A DNA stretch of 64,000 nt from Flavobacterium defluvii (GTDB taxonomy: Bacteria; Bacteroidota; Bacteroidia; Flavobacteriales; Flavobacteriaceae): positions 682,001 through 746,000 of the forward strand of contig NZ_FQWC01000001.1 in the NCBI RefSeq assembly GCF_900129555.1. The letters run 5' to 3'. The notes beneath the pieces are model-generated. The model worked only from the letters and a program-made list of their open reading frames with translations, did not search any database and had not been told where the DNA came from. Made by a program: the position numbers and the translations under genes. Shown here piece after piece: positions 60,934-64,000 of this stretch. The stretch's first letter is position 1. Every line of letters begins with the position of its first letter.

Positions 60934-63695
60934 GGTTATTCCACAGAGGCACACAAAGGATGCACAGAGATACACGAAGGTTTTTTATACTTTGTGTATC
61001 TCTGCGAGAAATCTTTGCGAATCTCTGTGAAATAAAATTCAATATAAACTTATATGGTTTAATCTTCCTCTTCATAAATCTGAATATTTTTGGACAGAGT
61101 CAGGAAGATAAAATATATAATTCAGTTGATAATTTCGCCGCGCATCCTTCCGCGAAAGCGTTACAAAATTTAAACGCCGCAGAAGCTGATTTTTGGAGAA
61201 ATCCTAAACCTAAAACCAAAGATGAATTTTTGGCAATTGTGGTTTTAAACTGCAATAAAGCGTATTACGAAAATCAGTTTGGGCAGACGCAAAATGCAAT
61301 TTCTAGTTATGAAAAAGCCTGGCAAATCTATCAAAAACATAAACTAAGTAATTACGATATTATTGAATTCTGCCTGAAACCTTTAGGCAATTTATACACC
61401 GTTTTGGGCGATTATGACAGTGCCGAAAACACCATAAAACAATACTTCTTTATTGTAAATACTTCAAAAAATTATCCAGATGCACAAAAACAAAAGTTTG
61501 CTGCAATTCTTAATTTATCGAATGTTTATCAGAGTTCGGGGAAAATTTCTTTGGCAATTGAAGTTTTAGAAAATACTCTAAAAACAGAGCAATTATCTAA
61601 TTTACAAAAGGGGATTTTATGGAATAATCTTGGAAATAATTATTGGCTGGGCTCTAAACAACTTATGATAATTCGGAATTCATCTGAAAATGCAGAAAAA
61701 GCTTTTCAATCTTCGATAAAATATCTACAAAACGAAAAAGATCAATCTGAAACATTATCAAACTCTTATCGAAATCTGGCTTCGATGAACAGGCAATGGC
61801 AGCGATTTGATATCGCTGATTCTTATATGCAAAAGGCTGAAAAGCTATTTTTAGAATCTAAAAATCAACAGCCTCGAAAACTGGGAAAATTATATTATGA
61901 AAAAGCTTTATTACTTTTTGATGAAAAAAAATATGATGAAAGCACAAAGCAGATTTTGGCTGTTTTTAAAGTTTTAATTCCGAATTATAATTCTAAAGAT
62001 ATTCTTCCAAATCAAAATCAATTGTATGCCGAAACGGTTTTGATGGATGCAATCGATTTGGAAGCAGAAATCCTGAAGTTAAAACAGCCTAAAAAAGCAT
62101 TAAAAGCATTTGATCTTTCTTTTTATATTGAAGATTTATTGATGAATTCGCTCGTTTACGAAAACTCAAAAATCATATCGCAATTACGATCCCGAAACCG
62201 TACTGAAAAATGTATTTCGATCTACAATAATTTATATCTAAAAGAAAAAAAAGTCCAATATTTAGAAGAAGCTTTTCAATTATCTGAAAAAACAAAATCG
62301 GGAATTTTAAAAAGTTATCGTTCGAATATTAAAAACGCTTCCGCAGAAGAAAAACAGCTTTTGCAAGAACTTCAAAATTTAAATAATGCCATTTTAAAAG
62401 AACAGCAAAAAGGAAATTCTGCTGATATTTCAAAAATAAATCAATTCATAAAAAAGCAAAATGAATTGATGCTTTCGCTGAAAAAAATTCAATCAAAAAA
62501 CCCAGATTATCTTCCTGAAAATTGTGATTTAAAATCGTTGTTTTCAAAATTAGAAAATGATAAAGCTGTAATGATTTATTATTTTATGGGTTCTGAAAAA
62601 TTGTATTATTTTACTTTGCAAGCCAATACGATTCAACTGAATCATATCTCAATCAATCATTTGGCAATTCCAAAAATTGTACAATTTATCGACTATTTCA
62701 ATGATGCAAATTCAATTATAAATGATATTTCAGGTTATAACAAATATGGAAAAGTTGTTTATGATTTATTGAAACTTCCGAACAATTCGGTTTACCAAAA
62801 TTTGATAATTGTGCCCGACGGAATTTTAAATTTTCTTCCTTTTGAGGCTTTAATTACGCAGGAATCATCTACAACAAATTTTGCTAAAATGCATTATTTG
62901 TTAAACGATTTCAGAATTGCTTATAATACTTCTGCCAATATTTATCTGAATTCAAAACCTGTTTCAAAATCAGAGAAAACGGTTTTAGGAATTTTTCCGA
63001 TTTTCGAAAAAACAGCTTTTGAATTGGGTTATTCGAAGAAAGAAATGGAATCGATTCGAAGTAATTTTAAAGGAAAGTATTTAGAAAATTCAGATGCGAG
63101 TTTTTCTAATTTTAAAAATAATGCTCAAAATTATTCTATTTTACATTTGAGTACACATGCTTCGTCTGGCGATATTGAAACTCCGGCAAGTATTAAATTT
63201 TACGATCAGGAAATCTTATATTCTGAACTTTATAATCTCAACATAAATCCTGATTTGGTGGTTTTAAGTGCCTGCGAAACAGGAATCGGAAAATTGTATA
63301 AAGCCGAAGGAGCGATGAGCGTTGCAAGAGGTTTTCAGTTTGCCGGCGCACAAAATCTGTTGTTTTCTTTATGGAAAGTAAACGATTTTACAACTTCGGT
63401 TTTTATGGCTGATTTTTATAAAAATGTCAAAAATAATGTTTCTTATTTTGAAGCAAATTCAAACGCCAAATTGGAATATTTAAGCGACAAATCGATTCCG
63501 AATGCTAAGAAATCACCTTATTATTGGAGTGCATTTGTGTATTACGGATCGATTTCGGCAGAAGAAAAATCAGGAAATTATATATATTATGCGATTAGCT
63601 TTTTGATTGTAATTGGCTTATTTTTGGGTTTCAATCAGTATCGAAAATGGAAAATCTTCACGAGGTTCTCAAAAAAGGGAAATATAAAAAAATAA
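60921..63695 (+). CDS. CHAT-domain caspase-like protein with TPR repeats
   Basis: A 924-residue protein as read from ATG 60921. TPR-type helical repeats fill about 80-480. A CHAT peptidase domain (about 560-890) has the catalytic His746 (HLSTHA) and Cys785 (SACETGIG), and one C-terminal transmembrane helix (IYYAISFLIVIGLFLGF). Residues about 7-45 are encoded by a palindromic repeat, so the true start is uncertain. A hydrophobic stretch (LYGLIFLFINLNIFG) then resembles a signal peptide, but no ATG, GTG or TTG lies between the repeat and it. CHAT proteins are proteases in cell-death or processing pathways. Here it probably faces the periplasm. Confidence 0.85.
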   Translation: MEVLRLFHRGTQRMHRDTRRFFILCVSLREIFANLCEIKFNINLYGLIFLFINLNIFGQSQEDKIYNSVDNFAAHPSAKALQNLNAAEADFWRNPKPKTKDEFLAIVVLNCNKAYYENQFGQTQNAISSYEKAWQIYQKHKLSNYDIIEFCLKPLGNLYTVLGDYDSAENTIKQYFFIVNTSKNYPDAQKQKFAAILNLSNVYQSSGKISLAIEVLENTLKTEQLSNLQKGILWNNLGNNYWLGSKQLMIIRNSSENAEKAFQSSIKYLQNEKDQSETLSNSYRNLASMNRQWQRFDIADSYMQKAEKLFLESKNQQPRKLGKLYYEKALLLFDEKKYDESTKQILAVFKVLIPNYNSKDILPNQNQLYAETVLMDAIDLEAEILKLKQPKKALKAFDLSFYIEDLLMNSLVYENSKIISQLRSRNRTEKCISIYNNLYLKEKKVQYLEEAFQLSEKTKSGILKSYRSNIKNASAEEKQLLQELQNLNNAILKEQQKGNSADISKINQFIKKQNELMLSLKKIQSKNPDYLPENCDLKSLFSKLENDKAVMIYYFMGSEKLYYFTLQANTIQLNHISINHLAIPKIVQFIDYFNDANSIINDISGYNKYGKVVYDLLKLPNNSVYQNLIIVPDGILNFLPFEALITQESSTTNFAKMHYLLNDFRIAYNTSANIYLNSKPVSKSEKTVLGIFPIFEKTAFELGYSKKEMESIRSNFKGKYLENSDASFSNFKNNAQNYSILHLSTHASSGDIETPASIKFYDQEILYSELYNLNINPDLVVLSACETGIGKLYKAEGAMSVARGFQFAGAQNLLFSLWKVNDFTTSVFMADFYKNVKNNVSYFEANSNAKLEYLSDKSIPNAKKSPYYWSAFVYYGSISAEEKSGNYIYYAISFLIVIGLFLGFNQYRKWKIFTRFSKKGNIKK
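60939..61031. repeat. Palindromic repeat (CACAGAG type) inside the CHAT frame
   Basis: CAGAGATACACGAAG (60965-60979) pairs with CTTTGTGTATCTCTG (60990-61004) with one G-T pair, and TTCCACAGAGG (60939-60949) nearly pairs with ATCTCTGTGAA (61021-61031). It is of the same kind as the intergenic palindromes elsewhere in the window but lies at the 5' end of an open frame. Confidence 0.75.
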
Positions 63696-64000
63696 AATTC
63701 AAGGTTACTAAAACCCAGCATCTGCAGATTAAAGCAAAAATCAACGGCATTTCGGGAAATTTTATTTTAGATACCGGAGCTTCAAATACCTGCATAGGAT
63801 TTGAAAGTATCGACCGCTTTGAATTGTCAGCAAAAAAATCTAAAACAAAAGCGTCAGGAGCTGGCGCAACGGGTATGACAACGCAGATTTCTTCGCAGAA
63901 TACTTTACAATTAGGAAGCTGGAAAAGTAAAGATTTTAGTATTGTGATTTTTGATCTTTCTCATGTTAATGAGGCTTTAGAATCGTATAAAGCAAAACCT
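63647..64000 (+). CDS. Retropepsin-like aspartyl protease, N-terminal part
   Basis: The frame opens at ATG 63647 and runs off the window with 118 codons read. The motif NFILDTGASNTCIG places the catalytic Asp at residue 42, as in retropepsin-like (clan AA) proteases, which work as dimers with one DTG per chain. No signal peptide is seen, so it may be cytoplasmic. It overlaps the end of the CHAT gene by 49 bases in another frame, showing close coupling. The C-terminal part is outside the window. Confidence 0.85.
   Translation, partial: MENLHEVLKKGKYKKIKFKVTKTQHLQIKAKINGISGNFILDTGASNTCIGFESIDRFELSAKKSKTKASGAGATGMTTQISSQNTLQLGSWKSKDFSIVIFDLSHVNEALESYKAKP

Overview
The window is AT-rich, densely packed bacterial chromosome that looks like Flavobacterium (Bacteroidota). 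The evidence is: several promoters of the Bacteroidota type (TTG, 17-23 bases, TAnnTTTG); a MurF-alanine racemase fusion; a DNA polymerase III alpha subunit with an N-terminal proofreading exonuclease; a CarboxypepD_reg-like TonB receptor; many lipoproteins with a Cys near residue 20; a leuC-leuD-leuA-leuB cluster; and long intergenic palindromes with 16-26 bp arms. I saw no rRNA, CRISPR array, intact insertion sequence or prophage. One tRNA (Ser, GGA) lies at 50195-50281.

Layout. 1-2.5 kb: tail of a cut gene, a 2Fe-2S ferredoxin, and a minus-strand run of DUF4303-like, DUF6058-like and YcxB-like genes, the last broken by two in-frame stops. 2.7-9 kb: a Cys-repeat lipoprotein, asd, mscL, murF-alr and two envelope proteins. 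9-16.7 kb: a His/Cys-rich small protein with a TonB receptor, a secreted prolyl oligopeptidase, a Gfo/Idh/MocA oxidoreductase and a beta-barrel protein. 16.8-21.4 kb: dnaE. 21.8-23.7 kb: a short-chain dehydrogenase with an AraC regulator. 24-29.2 kb: the leucine operon. 29.3-32.4 kb: an RNA-binding protein, a lipoprotein, rpsP, rimM and a tRNA methyltransferase. 32.4-38.5 kb: a peptide-secretion locus with HlyD, a C39-peptidase ABC exporter, two small leader-type peptides and a VKOR/thioredoxin oxidase interrupted by an in-frame amber codon. 38.5-43.3 kb: a TPR-AraC regulator, glutaryl-CoA dehydrogenase, a DUF3050 protein and an SGNH lipoprotein. 43.4-50.1 kb: an eight-gene, largely overlapping minus-strand operon running from speD through DUF4178, a small membrane protein, DUF350, a membrane-embedded spermidine synthase, a Tat-type FAD amine-oxidase-like protein and a polytopic membrane protein to a lipoprotein. 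50.3-55.7 kb: a LysR/MFS pair and TatD-acyltransferase-asparaginase. 56-64 kb: an ECF sigma factor, a TPR anti-sigma-like protein, a small membrane protein, a lipoprotein, a PKD/beta-barrel protein, a CHAT caspase-like protein and the start of a retropepsin-like protease.

The strongest candidates for undescribed biology are as follows. (1) The ECF/CHAT island at 56-64 kb, where three copies of the same bipartite element (GGGTAACAA, exactly 13 bases, TTGATATAAG) precede the plus-strand genes and are probably the promoters of the adjacent sigma factor. (2) The polyamine-membrane operon at 43.4-50.1 kb. (3) The peptide-secretion locus at 32.4-38.5 kb, with very small precursor genes, a VKOR gene split between its two cysteine pairs by an amber codon, and a short GC-richer block of unknown origin. 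Everything here was read by eye; no database or structure search was run.
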